Shown here: positions 25,858 through 34,119 of the stretch, in pieces
Layout: every line of letters begins with the position of its first letter
Numbering within the stretch: the stretch's first letter is position 1
Assembly: GCA_944325025.1 (NCBI GenBank)
Contig: CALUYN010000001.1
Span: 103,414 to 167,413 of the forward strand
Source: Candidatus Gastranaerophilales bacterium
GTDB taxonomy: Bacteria > Cyanobacteriota > Vampirovibrionia > Gastranaerophilales > Gastranaerophilaceae
Length of the DNA stretch: 64,000 bases
Reading direction: 5' to 3'
Position numbers and translations under genes: made by a program
The notes under the pieces: model-generated
What the model saw: only the letters and a program-made list of their open reading frames with translations
What the model was told of the DNA's origin: nothing
The model's database searches: none

Positions 25858-26071
25858 GGAGCGTAGCCGCTCCACCCGCCACAAAGGTTTTGCATAAGTT
25901 TTTCTGGTATTAACTAAAGAAGAGCGTAGCCGCTCCATCCGCCACACAGATTTTGCATAAATTTTTCTAGTCTTAACTAAAGAAAAGCGTAGCCGCTCCA
26001 TCCACCACAAAGGTTTTGCATAAGTTTTTCTAGTCTTAACTAAAGAAGAGCGTAGCCGCTCCATCCAATAC
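25858..26071. repeat. 63-bp tandem repeat (about 3.4 copies)
   Basis: Units begin GAGCGTAGCCGCTCCA at 25859, 25922, 25985 and 26048, an exact 63-bp spacing. The first follows the SNF2 stop directly. Each unit starts with a small hairpin (GGAGCG-TAGC-CGCTCC in copy 1) followed by GGTTTTGCATAAGTTTTTCT. Because 63 is a multiple of three, the minus strand stays open for 86 codons as 21-residue repeats, which I do not regard as a gene. A solo copy lies at 59553. The rest of the gap up to 26286 holds another repeat and the HU terminator. Confidence 0.85.
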
Positions 26072-26189
26072 TTGGGTTTTACATATATTAGGAGAATGCG
26101 GAGCATTCAACGTAGTAATCTCATTATTATTGCAGCTATCTTGCGATTGCGGATCAGCTGCGCCGTCCGCAATGACGAATAGCGCAGCA

Positions 26190-26221
26190 CCCTCTCCATT
26201 AATCCCTGTCCCAAGAGAGGG
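26190..26221. repeat. Intergenic repeat, GAGAGGG family
   Basis: Its reverse complement (CCCTCTCTTGGGACAGGGAT and on to GGAGAGGG) closely matches 21600-21630 in foldback element B. Just left, TTGCGGA and TCCGCAA around 26150-26171 form another hairpin. Confidence 0.5.
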
Positions 26222-26238
26222 AAAACATAATATATAAA

Positions 26239-26264
26239 AAAGGCACTCCTGATGGAGTGCCTTT
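26239..26264 (-). terminator. Rho-independent terminator of the HU gene
   Basis: AAAGGCACTCC (26239-26249), loop TGAT, GGAGTGCCTTT (26254-26264). On the minus strand the stem is followed by TTTATATA. Confidence 0.8.
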
Positions 26265-26286
26265 AATTTTTGAACTCAAAAACTGC

Positions 26287-26565
26287 TTATTTTTTGTTAA
26301 CAGCTTCTTTGAATTTTTTACCAGCTGAGAAAGCAGGAACTGTAGTTGCAGGGATTTTTAATTCCTTGCCAGTTTGTGGGTTTCTGCCGATTCTTGCAGC
26401 TCTTTTTCTTGATTCAAATGTACCAAAGCCTACTAAAGTAACTTTTTTGCCTTTAGAAACTGTTTTTTGGATAGTTTCAATTAAAGCGCTCAAAACTTCT
26501 GAAGCTTCTTTTTGTGTAACACTTGATTTTTTTGCAATTTCTTGTACTAATTCTTCTTTGTTCAT
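26287..26565 (-). CDS. hup: HU-family DNA-binding protein
   Basis: A 92-residue nucleoid protein that bends and compacts DNA. The N-terminus MNKEELVQEIAKKSSVTQKE and the core LVGFGTFESRKRAARIGRNP (with the intercalating Pro in RNPQTG) are standard, and the length matches HU. A longer frame starts at 26598, but that Met lies in the promoter -10 box. ATG 26565 has AAGGAG 7 bases ahead. A clear promoter and terminator frame it as a single-gene transcript. Confidence 0.97.
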   Translation of the reverse strand: MNKEELVQEIAKKSSVTQKEASEVLSALIETIQKTVSKGKKVTLVGFGTFESRKRAARIGRNPQTGKELKIPATTVPAFSAGKKFKEAVNKK

Positions 26566-26596
26566 GATAAAACTCCTTCTTCTTTGTACATAAATC

Positions 26597-26624
26597 ATTA
26601 TAGCCTAATTTTTTTATAACGCAA
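26597..26624 (-). promoter_or_regulatory. HU gene promoter
   Basis: On the minus strand TTGCGT (26619-26624), a 16-bp spacer and TATAAT (26597-26602), with a leader of about 25 bases to the ATG at 26565. Confidence 0.65.
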
Positions 26625-26782
26625 GCATTTTAACGTTTTTTTACAATTTTTACCCCGAAAAACATATAAACAGATGAATTATTTTACAAAAAGTAATGAA
26701 AAACCTTAAAATTCAACACTTAAATTTAGTTTTTGATATAATATTGTAGGAATTACGGGAGTACAAAAAAGGTTTTTTACAG

Positions 26783-28279
26783 ATGAAAGAAAGAGTTATA
26801 TTATTTACGATAGTCTTTGGGCTCGGAATTTTTATTTACATCTTTCAAAGTTATTTTAATACAGTTTGGGGGCTTGCGCTTTTATGCACATTCATGTTTA
26901 TTTACGCACTTTTCCTCAATCTTTCTTACAAACTACAAAAAAGGAAACTGCAAAAATACCCGCAGATTATCAATCCGGATTATAAACCGTTTGTATCTGT
27001 ATTAATACCTGCTCACAATGAAGAAACAGTTATTTCAGCTACAGTGCAAAATATTTTAAATATGGATTACGAAAACTTTGAAGTAATCGTAATTGACGAC
27101 AGAAGCACTGATAACACTGCAGCTGTTATAAAAGATTTAGAAAAAAAATATGATAAAGTTACTGCTTTAATAAGAGATAAAGAGGCATTTCCCGGCAAAT
27201 CCGCAGTTTTAAACGATGCATATAAAATTGCCAGAGGAGAAGCTATTCTTGTATTTGACGCTGATGCAACAGTTGATGCTGATTTCTTATCAAAGCTTAT
27301 TCCACAACTTGAACCAAAGGATGTCGGCGCTGTTCAGGCAAGAAAAGTTATAAGAAACAAAAATGCAAACATTTTAACCAGATGCCAGAACAATGAATAT
27401 ACGATGGACACACATTTTCAGGTAGGAAGAGATTCTATAAAAGGTGCTGTTGAACTTAGAGGAAACGGCGAACTTATCAAACGTCAGGCATTAGATGATA
27501 TCGGCGGTTGGAATAATTACACAATTGTAGATGACCTTGATATGTCTACAAGACTTCATATTAAAGGGTGGGACATAAGATTTTGTCCTGATGCCATTGT
27601 TTATGAAGAAGGTATTATGTACATAAGGCCTCTTTACAGGCAGAGAAGAAGATGGCTTGAAGGAACGATTAGAAGATATCTTGAATATGCAGGTGATGTA
27701 TTATTTTCAAAAGATATGTCACTGCGTGCAAGCCTTGATATGACAGCATATATAACTCAATTCATTATGCCTGGGTGGTTTATAATGGAAATACTCATAA
27801 GAGGCTTTAAAGTGCTTGCAAAACAGGCTCCACCTCATATGCTTTATTCTTCAATATTTATCGGATGCATAATCGGGTTTGGATTTTTCTTTGCAGCAAG
27901 ATATGCGCTTAGAAGATATGATTACATGCCAAGACTTGATGCAACTTTTGAGGCTTTAGAAACTTCAGTTTATCTGTTTATAATCTGGTTCCCGCTAGTA
28001 TTATATATATGTTTTAAAATTCTATTTATGAAAAAAGATATGAATTGGGGTAAAACAGCACACGGCCTTGTTATGGAAGAAGAAGCAAGTATTAAAGCAT
28101 TTATAAAAAAAGAACTTGAAAAAACAAAACAATATACAAAAGAATATACAGAAAAATATACTGAAAAATTGAAACAAATACTCGCAGAAAAGACTGAAAT
28201 TCTAGCAGCTGGTTACACTAAAAATAATAATGAAGCCGAAAAAGGAGAAAAAATAAATGACAACAGAAACACTTATTAA
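26783..28279 (+). CDS. Family 2 glycosyltransferase, membrane-bound (processive type)
   Basis: A 498-residue enzyme with two N-terminal membrane helices (about 5-45), a cytosolic GT-A domain and C-terminal helices. Motifs are FVSVLIPAHNEETVISATVQ, VIDDRSTDNTAAV, the DxD in LVFDADATVDADFL, the acceptor-side TIVDDLDMSTRLHIKGWDIR, and QxxRW as RQRRRWLEG. This set is typical of PgaC/hyaluronan synthase-like enzymes that build beta-linked surface polysaccharide. The polymer made here is not known. The last 60 residues are a charged coil with a YTKEYTEKYTEK repeat. It overlaps apt by 23 bases. TATAAT lies at 26737-26742. Confidence 0.9.
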   Translation: MKERVILFTIVFGLGIFIYIFQSYFNTVWGLALLCTFMFIYALFLNLSYKLQKRKLQKYPQIINPDYKPFVSVLIPAHNEETVISATVQNILNMDYENFEVIVIDDRSTDNTAAVIKDLEKKYDKVTALIRDKEAFPGKSAVLNDAYKIARGEAILVFDADATVDADFLSKLIPQLEPKDVGAVQARKVIRNKNANILTRCQNNEYTMDTHFQVGRDSIKGAVELRGNGELIKRQALDDIGGWNNYTIVDDLDMSTRLHIKGWDIRFCPDAIVYEEGIMYIRPLYRQRRRWLEGTIRRYLEYAGDVLFSKDMSLRASLDMTAYITQFIMPGWFIMEILIRGFKVLAKQAPPHMLYSSIFIGCIIGFGFFFAARYALRRYDYMPRLDATFEALETSVYLFIIWFPLVLYICFKILFMKKDMNWGKTAHGLVMEEEASIKAFIKKELEKTKQYTKEYTEKYTEKLKQILAEKTEILAAGYTKNNNEAEKGEKINDNRNTY

Positions 28280-28790
28280 CGTAAAAAATAAAATCAGAGA
28301 TGTAAAAGATTTTCCAAAGCCGGGAATTATTTTCAGAGATATTACAACAGCACTAAAAGACCCTGAAACTCTTAGAGTAATGATTGATTATCTTTGCGAC
28401 CAATTCAAAGACGTGAAAATAGACTATATTGCGGGTATTGAAAGCCGCGGCTTTATCTTTGGAATGCCTATGGCATATAAGCTTAATGCAGGCTTTGTAC
28501 CTATTAGAAAGCCCAATAAACTGCCGGCAGAAACCTATTCACAGGAATATTCGCTTGAATACGGCACAGATAAAATCGAAGTGCATAAAGACGCTTTCCC
28601 GCAGGGTGCAAATGTTTTAATCGTAGACGATTTACTCGCAACAGGGGGAACAGCAGAAGCAGCCTGCAAGCTTGTCAAAAAAACCGGAGCAAACCTTGTG
28701 GGTATTGCATTTTTAATTGAACTGACAGATTTGAACGGTCGAGAAAAATTAACAGATTCTCCAAGAACCGTTTCAATGCTGAAATATTAA
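28257..28790 (+). CDS. apt: Adenine phosphoribosyltransferase
   Basis: A 177-residue purine salvage enzyme that makes AMP from adenine and PRPP. The N-terminus VKDFPKPGIIFRDITTALKD, the base-binding ESRGFIFGMPMAYKL, the flexible loop RKPNKLPAETYSQEYSLEYG and the PRPP loop VLIVDDLLATGGTAEAA are all intact. AAAGGAG lies in the 3' end of the glycosyltransferase gene, which it overlaps. A terminator follows directly. Confidence 0.97.
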   Translation: MTTETLINVKNKIRDVKDFPKPGIIFRDITTALKDPETLRVMIDYLCDQFKDVKIDYIAGIESRGFIFGMPMAYKLNAGFVPIRKPNKLPAETYSQEYSLEYGTDKIEVHKDAFPQGANVLIVDDLLATGGTAEAACKLVKKTGANLVGIAFLIELTDLNGREKLTDSPRTVSMLKY

Positions 28791-28823
28791 AAAAAAACAG
28801 GCTTAATGCCTGATTTTTTTTTT
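28791..28823. terminator. Bidirectional terminator between apt and the gene at 28831
   Basis: An A-run, CAGGC (28798-28802), loop TTAAT, GCCTG (28808-28812) and a run of T to 28823. It works for the + gene and, with the A-run as T on the other strand, also for the - gene. Confidence 0.85.
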
Positions 28824-28830
28824 ATACATA

Positions 28831-29079
28831 TCAGGAGGCAACTTTGTTCACCAGTTTATCAACTTCTTTCAACGCTTCGTCTTTAGTTAATGCATTCGGA
28901 CTATTATCCTCAACTAAACCTGGCTGATTACAATATTGTTTTTCGGCATTACGCCATGCAATTTCAGCATTTTTATATTCCATTGAATTTTTTTGATTTT
29001 TCAAAGATTTTAATCTGTCAATAGCAGCTTCTAATCTGTTAACAGAACTAATAAGCAGCGGATTAACTTTTGAACCCAT
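28831..29079 (-). CDS. Small hypothetical protein, 82 residues
   Basis: A highly charged, mostly helical protein (MGSKVNPLLISSVNRLEAAI to EVDKLVNKVAS) with one Cys and no signal peptide or membrane segment. AGGAG lies 9 bases before the ATG, and it has its own terminator at the 3' end, so it is probably a real gene. The helices around residues 12-50 could form a coiled coil. The family is not recognised. Confidence 0.65.
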   Translation of the reverse strand: MGSKVNPLLISSVNRLEAAIDRLKSLKNQKNSMEYKNAEIAWRNAEKQYCNQPGLVEDNSPNALTKDEALKEVDKLVNKVAS

Positions 29080-29143
29080 AATTTTAACTCCTATATTCCT
29101 CTATAATTAATATAAAAATTTTCAGGAGAAAAATTGCTTTTTA

Positions 29144-29734
29144 TTAACGTTTGTAAATATGCTCTTTCGTCACCACGAGATTTTCTGGCACATAATTTTT
29201 TAAATATTCAACAGCTTCAGAGGGAGTATCTGCAATATAATAAAGATTTTCTGCCTCATCACGGGCAAAATTCTGTTCTATAATTTCATCAAAAAAATCT
29301 CTTAATTTATTATAAAAACCGTTTGTGTTTAATAAAACTATCGGTTTTTGATTATAACCGAGCTGTTTTTGTACAATCATCTCGGCAAGCTCTTCTAATG
29401 TCCCGAAACCACCGGGCAAAGCAGCAACGGCATCTGAAAGTTCATCCATTTTTGCTTTTCTGCTCCGCATACAAGGAGTTACAAAAAGTTCCACACATTC
29501 ATCAGTGTTAACGCCCATATTATGCAATTTTTCCGGCATTACACCTATTATTTGCGAACCGTTTTCTTTAACTTTTTCCGCGCATGCCCACATAAGCCCC
29601 AGTGAACTTCCGCCATAAACCATGTCAAAACCGGATTTGCCGAGCAAATCGCCGAATTCAGCTGCTGCTTCATAATAAGAACTGTCAAGGAAATTACAGG
29701 AAGATGCAAATACACAAACTCTTTTGATATTACT
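29144..29734 (-). CDS. LOG-family protein (TIGR00730-type Rossmann fold)
   Basis: A 196-residue protein with the PGGxGTxxE motif as ALPGGFGTLEELAEMIVQKQ and the N-terminal VCVFASSCNFLDSSYYEAA. These are typical of cytokinin riboside 5'-monophosphate phosphoribohydrolases (LOG), formerly called lysine decarboxylase-like. It probably hydrolyses nucleotide monophosphates to free base. The start at 29734 has GGAGG ahead and overlaps the end of the upstream pilin-like gene (ATGAGTAA), so the pair is translationally coupled. The frame itself is open further upstream. Confidence 0.88.
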   Translation of the reverse strand, partial: SNIKRVCVFASSCNFLDSSYYEAAAEFGDLLGKSGFDMVYGGSSLGLMWACAEKVKENGSQIIGVMPEKLHNMGVNTDECVELFVTPCMRSRKAKMDELSDAVAALPGGFGTLEELAEMIVQKQLGYNQKPIVLLNTNGFYNKLRDFFDEIIEQNFARDEAENLYYIADTPSEAVEYLKNYVPENLVVTKEHIYKR

Positions 29735-30371
29735 CATCAAAGCCTCCGCCGATTTTGTAATAGTAAGAACAACTAACACCGGTTCCTGTTTCAGAACAAT
29801 CTTTTTTCAATTCATCCATATCGAGGTCAAATCCAAATGGTTCTATCCTTCCGCCATCATAAATGTTAACGCCGAAAATATCTTTTCCCCACCTGTTAGG
29901 CGGCAAAAGACCATTCATATCAAACATCATTATAAATAATGCATCATCCGTTTTTTCATTTTTAATATCTTTTATCCCGACAATCGTATTATTTTCAGCA
30001 AAATAAAAATCATCAAAATAGTATCGCTGGCCTTTATAAACCTTTGTACCATTCATATAACGTGGCCTGTAATGCCTTACAGGAATATTATAAGTTCCGA
30101 TACGCAAATAAGGTTTAACAATCGCAAGAAGTATTGATTCCCTATCTTCCGGAGTTTTTGCCTTATTCATGCTTTTTAGCATGTCATCCGTAATATGAGC
30201 ATTTATCACAGAAAACATATATTCTACACGATTGAATTTTTCATTCCACTTGGAGATAAAGTTTGCCTGACGGGTATTTTCGATAGAAACCGGCATAATA
30301 AGCAAAAGTACACCTAACATTACAAATAATGCTATAGAATATTCAAGTTTCCATCGCTTTTTACCCGCCAT
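29730..30371 (-). CDS. Pilin-like protein without prepilin signature
   Basis: A 213-residue protein with one N-terminal membrane helix (about residues 12-30, YSIALFVMLGVLLLIMPV) after a basic start MAGKKRWKLE, then an extracytoplasmic domain. It lacks the FTLAEV cleavage site. The C-terminal part, MFDMNGLLPPNRWGKDIFGV, matches the D-x-N-G/P-N/G-x-D-x-F motif of the three prepilins in this window, and the two Cys near the end are similarly placed. GAGG lies a few bases before the ATG. It sits in one operon with PHP, YmdB and RNase Y genes, an odd setting for a surface protein. Its function is unknown. Confidence 0.7.
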   Translation of the reverse strand: MAGKKRWKLEYSIALFVMLGVLLLIMPVSIENTRQANFISKWNEKFNRVEYMFSVINAHITDDMLKSMNKAKTPEDRESILLAIVKPYLRIGTYNIPVRHYRPRYMNGTKVYKGQRYYFDDFYFAENNTIVGIKDIKNEKTDDALFIMMFDMNGLLPPNRWGKDIFGVNIYDGGRIEPFGFDLDMDELKKDCSETGTGVSCSYYYKIGGGFDE

Positions 30372-30381
30372 ATAACCTCAC

Positions 30382-31236
30382 TTATGCCATATCAATACGT
30401 TTCTTTTCTTCTATAAGCTTATCGTAAACCCATTCAGGAACAAAGTTTTTGCCAAGAATTATCTGTCCGTTCATAATGTTGGGGGCATGGAAATCCGAAC
30501 CGCCAGTTACTATAAGCCCTAATTCTTCGGCCATAGAAGAAAAATATTCAACACAGGCAGGTGAATGTTTTCTGTGGTAAGCCTCAATACCGCGTAAGCC
30601 GTATTGCATGAGTTCTTTAATTAGTTCTTCCGCAATATCAATATCATGAGGATGGGCTATAACAGGCACTCCGCCTGCATCATATATAATTTCAACAGCA
30701 TCATGCGGTGAAACTGTTTTCCTTTGCACATAAACAGGAGAATCATCATGGATATACTTTGAATAAGCTTCTATAACACTTGTGGTTCCGCCTGCATTTG
30801 TAATAGCTTTTGCGATATGCGGACGGCCTATGCTGCCGCCTTCGGCAACCTGTTTTTTGATATCATCAAATTTTATTTTTATACCTTCTTTTTTAGCAAG
30901 AAGATTGATGATTTCTTTTGTTTGTTTTACACGCGCCTGCTGTTGAATTTTCAACATATTTTGAAAATCGCTGTCAGTAACATCCATAAAATATCCTAAA
31001 ATATGGACTTCATAATTTTTATAAAGAGTATTGACTTCAATCCCCTGAATAATTTCAAGTTTGTTTTCTCTGTTTGTCTTTTTTAAATAATCCTTTGCCA
31101 CAGGATATGACAGTACATTGTCGTGATCTGTCAAAGCGATTACCTGCAGCCCGACATCAAGTGCCGTGTCTACAATCTTTTCGGGCGAAAAAACACCGTC
31201 CGAATAAAGGGTATGAATGTGTAAATCACTTTTCAT
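30382..31236 (-). CDS. PHP-domain metal-dependent phosphoesterase
   Basis: A 284-residue PHP protein. Metal ligands are visible in DLHIHTLYSDG (residues 4-14), ALTDHDN, the central ECxGIE-like QGIEVN, VIAHPHD and the closing GGSDFHAPN. This set is shared by the YciV/RNase AM group, which removes nucleotides from 5' ends or hydrolyses 3',5'-bisphosphonucleotides. With RNase Y and YmdB upstream in the same run, a role in RNA end processing or oligonucleotide turnover is reasonable but unproven. It overlaps ymdB by 11 bases. Confidence 0.88.
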   Translation of the reverse strand: MKSDLHIHTLYSDGVFSPEKIVDTALDVGLQVIALTDHDNVLSYPVAKDYLKKTNRENKLEIIQGIEVNTLYKNYEVHILGYFMDVTDSDFQNMLKIQQQARVKQTKEIINLLAKKEGIKIKFDDIKKQVAEGGSIGRPHIAKAITNAGGTTSVIEAYSKYIHDDSPVYVQRKTVSPHDAVEIIYDAGGVPVIAHPHDIDIAEELIKELMQYGLRGIEAYHRKHSPACVEYFSSMAEELGLIVTGGSDFHAPNIMNGQIILGKNFVPEWVYDKLIEEKKRIDMA

Positions 31237-32092
31237 TGGCCGCTTCCTTTTCTTTATCTGATAACAAAAAAATTCTTTTTATAGCAACAGTATGCCCGCT
31301 TATCCGGTTGATTTCAACCTCAACAGCATTAATTTGGACGACATTACTGTCTGCTACATCATAACGTTCAGGTATAACTGTTGTGAAACGGTTAAGAGAA
31401 GTTTTATAGTCCATACCGATAACACTATCTGCAGCCCCGCAAAAACCTGCATCTGTGATATACCCCATATTATTCATAATTTGTTCATCAGCTGTCTGCA
31501 CATGCGTATGTGTGCCGAAAAATGCACTGACGCCGAGTTCAGAACAAAATCTTGCGAAACAGATTTTTTCAGCAGTAGCTTCCGCATGAAAATCAACTAT
31601 TACAACAGGGGTAATATTTTTTAAGCGGATTATTTCATCTCTTACGACAGTCCATTGAGATTCAACAGGAGCCATAAATACTCTGCCCAAAACATTTATA
31701 ACAGCAATTTTTATTCCGCTTTCCATCTCAAAAATACGACTGCCTGCACCCGGAGTATTTTCAGGGTAATTAAAAGGTCTGACTAATTTGTCAGCTTTAT
31801 CGATGTAGTTAAAAATTTCTTTTTTATCCCAGATATGGTTGCCTGATGTCATACAGTCAACCCCATATTCTGAAATTTCATTATAATTTTTTTCCGTAAG
31901 ACCAAACCCGTGAGATGCATTTTCAACATTAGCAATTATAAAAGTTGAGGGGTTTAATGGTTGAACATTGGAAGGGGTTTCAATACAATTAAAACTTCCG
32001 CTCAAAAAATCACGCACGGCAAACCTGCCAGGCTTACCCACCAGATCACCGAAAAATAGTATTTTTATATTTTGCTCATCACTTGTTAACAT
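31226..32092 (-). CDS. ymdB: YmdB-family metallophosphoesterase
   Basis: A 288-residue protein of the TIGR00282 family. In Bacillus subtilis YmdB is a 2',3'-cyclic nucleotide phosphodiesterase encoded beside rny. Motifs are KILFFGDLVGKPGRFAVRDF, CMTSGNHIWDKKEIF, VVIVDFHAEATAEK and AFFGTHTHVQTADEQI, giving the two-metal site. An insert around residues 33-45 (NCIETPSNVQPLNPS) makes it slightly longer than usual. It lies just downstream of rny, with an inverted repeat between them, and the gene order rny-ymdB is conserved in other phyla. Confidence 0.93.
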   Translation of the reverse strand: MLTSDEQNIKILFFGDLVGKPGRFAVRDFLSGSFNCIETPSNVQPLNPSTFIIANVENASHGFGLTEKNYNEISEYGVDCMTSGNHIWDKKEIFNYIDKADKLVRPFNYPENTPGAGSRIFEMESGIKIAVINVLGRVFMAPVESQWTVVRDEIIRLKNITPVVIVDFHAEATAEKICFARFCSELGVSAFFGTHTHVQTADEQIMNNMGYITDAGFCGAADSVIGMDYKTSLNRFTTVIPERYDVADSNVVQINAVEVEINRISGHTVAIKRIFLLSDKEKEAANEK

Positions 32093-32106
32093 AATTCAGA
32101 TGTCCT

Positions 32107-32182
32107 GAGGTCAGGAGGGCAGGAAGTCAGGCTATTATCATTAATTAGCTTGCCCTCCTGTCTTCTGAACTTCTTGTCTTCT
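32107..32182. repeat. Inverted period-8 arrays between rny and ymdB
   Basis: Left arm 32107-32130 is GAGGTCAG, GAGGGCAG, GAAGTCAG. Right arm 32150-32181, on the other strand, is GAAGACAA, GAAGTTCA, GAAGACAG, GAGGGCAA. AGGAGGGCA and TGCCCTCCT pair, with GGCTA/TAGC closing around an AT-rich loop. The right arm ends at the rny stop codon. Confidence 0.6.
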
Positions 32183-33701
32183 ATTTTGCTATTTCCGTTG
32201 TTCTGAACTCTCTTACAACCGTGACTCTAATTTGTCCCGGGTAATCAAGTTCATCTTCTATACGTTTTGCAACATCTCTTGCGAGTTTTTGAGAAGCCAG
32301 ATCGTCAAATTTTTCAGCTTCAACAATAATTCTAACTTCGCGTCCTGCCTGTACTGCAAAAGACTGTTTTATACCATCATAACTGTTTACAATTTCCTCA
32401 ATTTTTTGTAAACGTTTGATATAAATTTCAAGAGTGTCACGTCTTGCGCCCGGTCTTCCTGCAGAAATCGCATCTGCAACTTTTACAAGAACGGCTTCTA
32501 TTGTATTTGCAACAACATCATCGTGGTGTGCTTCTATTGCATGGATTACTTCCGGACTTTCACCATAACGGGCAGCAAGTTCAACACCGAGCTGAATATG
32601 TGTTCCTTCTTGAGTTTGGTCAACTGCTTTTCCAATATCGTGCAAAAGCCCTGCACGTTTTGCAATTTTTTCATTTGCCCCGATTTCAGCTGCCAGCATG
32701 CCTGCGATATGGCCGACTTCCAGAGAATGTTTCAGAACATTCTGCCCGTAGCTTGTCCTGTAATATAAACGGCCTAATGTTTTTATGAGTTCTTTATTTA
32801 AGCCCATAACACCCATTTCTAAAGCGGCATTTTCACCTTCTTCCCAGATTTTTCTGTCAATTTCTTCCTGAGCTTTTTCAACCATTTCCTCAATACGAAC
32901 AGGGTGAATACGGCCGTCTACAATAAGTTTTTCTAAAGCAAGTTTTGCAATCTCGCGTCTGACAGGGTCAAAGCTTGATAATACAACAGCTTCGGGCGTA
33001 TCATCAATAATCAGATCAACACCTGTCAAAGTTTCTAATGCTCTGATGTTTCTGCCTTCACGTCCAATTATGCGCCCTTTCATCTCGTCGTTAGGAAGGG
33101 CTACAACTGAAACTGTTGTTTCAACAACCTGTTCTATCATACATCTTTGCATTGTTGTTGATAAAATCTCTTTTGATTTTTCAAGAGAAATTTCTTTTAT
33201 TTTAGCTTCATTTTCTCTTATAAGCTGCATCTGTTCCTGAGCCAAATCATGCTTTAGCTGTTCAAGAAGCATATTTTTAGCGTCTTCTGCAGACATGCCG
33301 GAAATTCTTTCAAGCTCTGTTGTCTGCTTTTGAACAATTTCTGCAAGATAATCTTCTTTTTCAAGGAGCTCATCTATTTTCCTCTGCACTTGAAGGTCTT
33401 TATCAGTATATTCCTGAATTTTGTCTTCAAGCATATCTTCGCGCTTTGCAAGTTTTTGTTCCTGTCTTGTAAGCTCCTGTCTTCTCTCTCTTTCTTCTTC
33501 GTTAAGTTTTTCTCTGTCCTCTTGAAGCTCTTCTATTGCTTTAATTCGTGCTTCCTTCAAAAGGAGCTTCTCTTTTTCTTCTAATGCTTTTTTGTCTTTT
33601 TCAACGGATAGAAATGCAGATTTCATTTTGCTTTGTTGGACAAAAAGCACAGCGACTAAAGCTATTACCGCAATAACCGCAATAATTAATAAAAAGTCCA
33701 T
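32181..33701 (-). CDS. rny: Ribonuclease Y
   Basis: A 506-residue endoribonuclease that starts mRNA decay at the membrane. An N-terminal membrane helix (about residues 3-21) is followed by a long coiled coil (about 25-170, rich in Glu, Lys and Gln). Then come a KH domain with [20 protein letters not shown] and an HD domain with [15 protein letters not shown] and AIEAHHDD. The order and length match the family. It heads a - strand run with ymdB, PHP, pilin-like and LOG genes. Confidence 0.97.
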   Translation of the reverse strand: MDFLLIIAVIAVIALVAVLFVQQSKMKSAFLSVEKDKKALEEKEKLLLKEARIKAIEELQEDREKLNEEERERRQELTRQEQKLAKREDMLEDKIQEYTDKDLQVQRKIDELLEKEDYLAEIVQKQTTELERISGMSAEDAKNMLLEQLKHDLAQEQMQLIRENEAKIKEISLEKSKEILSTTMQRCMIEQVVETTVSVVALPNDEMKGRIIGREGRNIRALETLTGVDLIIDDTPEAVVLSSFDPVRREIAKLALEKLIVDGRIHPVRIEEMVEKAQEEIDRKIWEEGENAALEMGVMGLNKELIKTLGRLYYRTSYGQNVLKHSLEVGHIAGMLAAEIGANEKIAKRAGLLHDIGKAVDQTQEGTHIQLGVELAARYGESPEVIHAIEAHHDDVVANTIEAVLVKVADAISAGRPGARRDTLEIYIKRLQKIEEIVNSYDGIKQSFAVQAGREVRIIVEAEKFDDLASQKLARDVAKRIEDELDYPGQIRVTVVREFRTTEIAK

Positions 33702-33910
33702 AAAGTTTTATACCTTATCCTTTTCTATTTTTTAATAATACACGCAATGCCCGATACATATATCCTATCGAGCTTCAAACTATTTAATTATTTAAATATA
33801 TTTTATTGCATATATTTCCAAAAAATATTTACCTACTACATCTGTCAATATAATATCATGATTATACATTTTTGTATAGTATAAATTTAAAAATTGATAC
33901 ATATAACACA

Positions 33911-34051
33911 GGTACTTATATCGCAGTTTAGACAAAACAATACTAAATTGTCACCATGAACTCGTTTCAGGGTTTAAGTGCTGTGAGATGCTGAAACAAG
34001 TTCAGCATGACGTTTTTACTCGTAATTAGTACAAACTGCGATATAAGTACC
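33911..34051. repeat. 141-bp foldback element with 19-bp terminal inverted repeats
   Basis: GGTACTTATATCGCAGTTT (33911-33929) is perfectly inverted at 34033-34051. Inside are two opposed copies of the CTGAACTTGTTTCAG-type hairpin (about 33955-33972 and 33989-34009). ATAACA occurs just outside both ends and could be a target duplication. The rest of the 418-bp gap between rny and pepA (33702-33910) is AT-rich, and I see nothing certain in it. Confidence 0.75.
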
Positions 34052-34063
34052 ATAACATAATGA

Positions 34064-34092
34064 TTTACAAAAAACGGTAAAAGTGCTATACT
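34064..34092 (+). promoter_or_regulatory. pepA promoter
   Basis: TTTACA (34064-34069), a 17-bp spacer and TATACT (34087-34092), followed by AAGGAG and ATG 34120. It begins 12 bases after the foldback element ends. Confidence 0.65.
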
Positions 34093-34119
34093 GTCGACTG
34101 AAAAAGGAGAGAAACAGAT

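Noticed and set aside
25858-26071. CRISPR-like array
   Set aside because: Units are contiguous and nearly identical over the full 63 bp, there are no unique spacers, and no cas genes are present.
25846-26106. 86-codon minus-strand frame with 21-residue repeats
   Set aside because: It is open only because the DNA repeat period (63) is a multiple of three. There is no ribosome site, and the same unit occurs as untranslated DNA at 59553.
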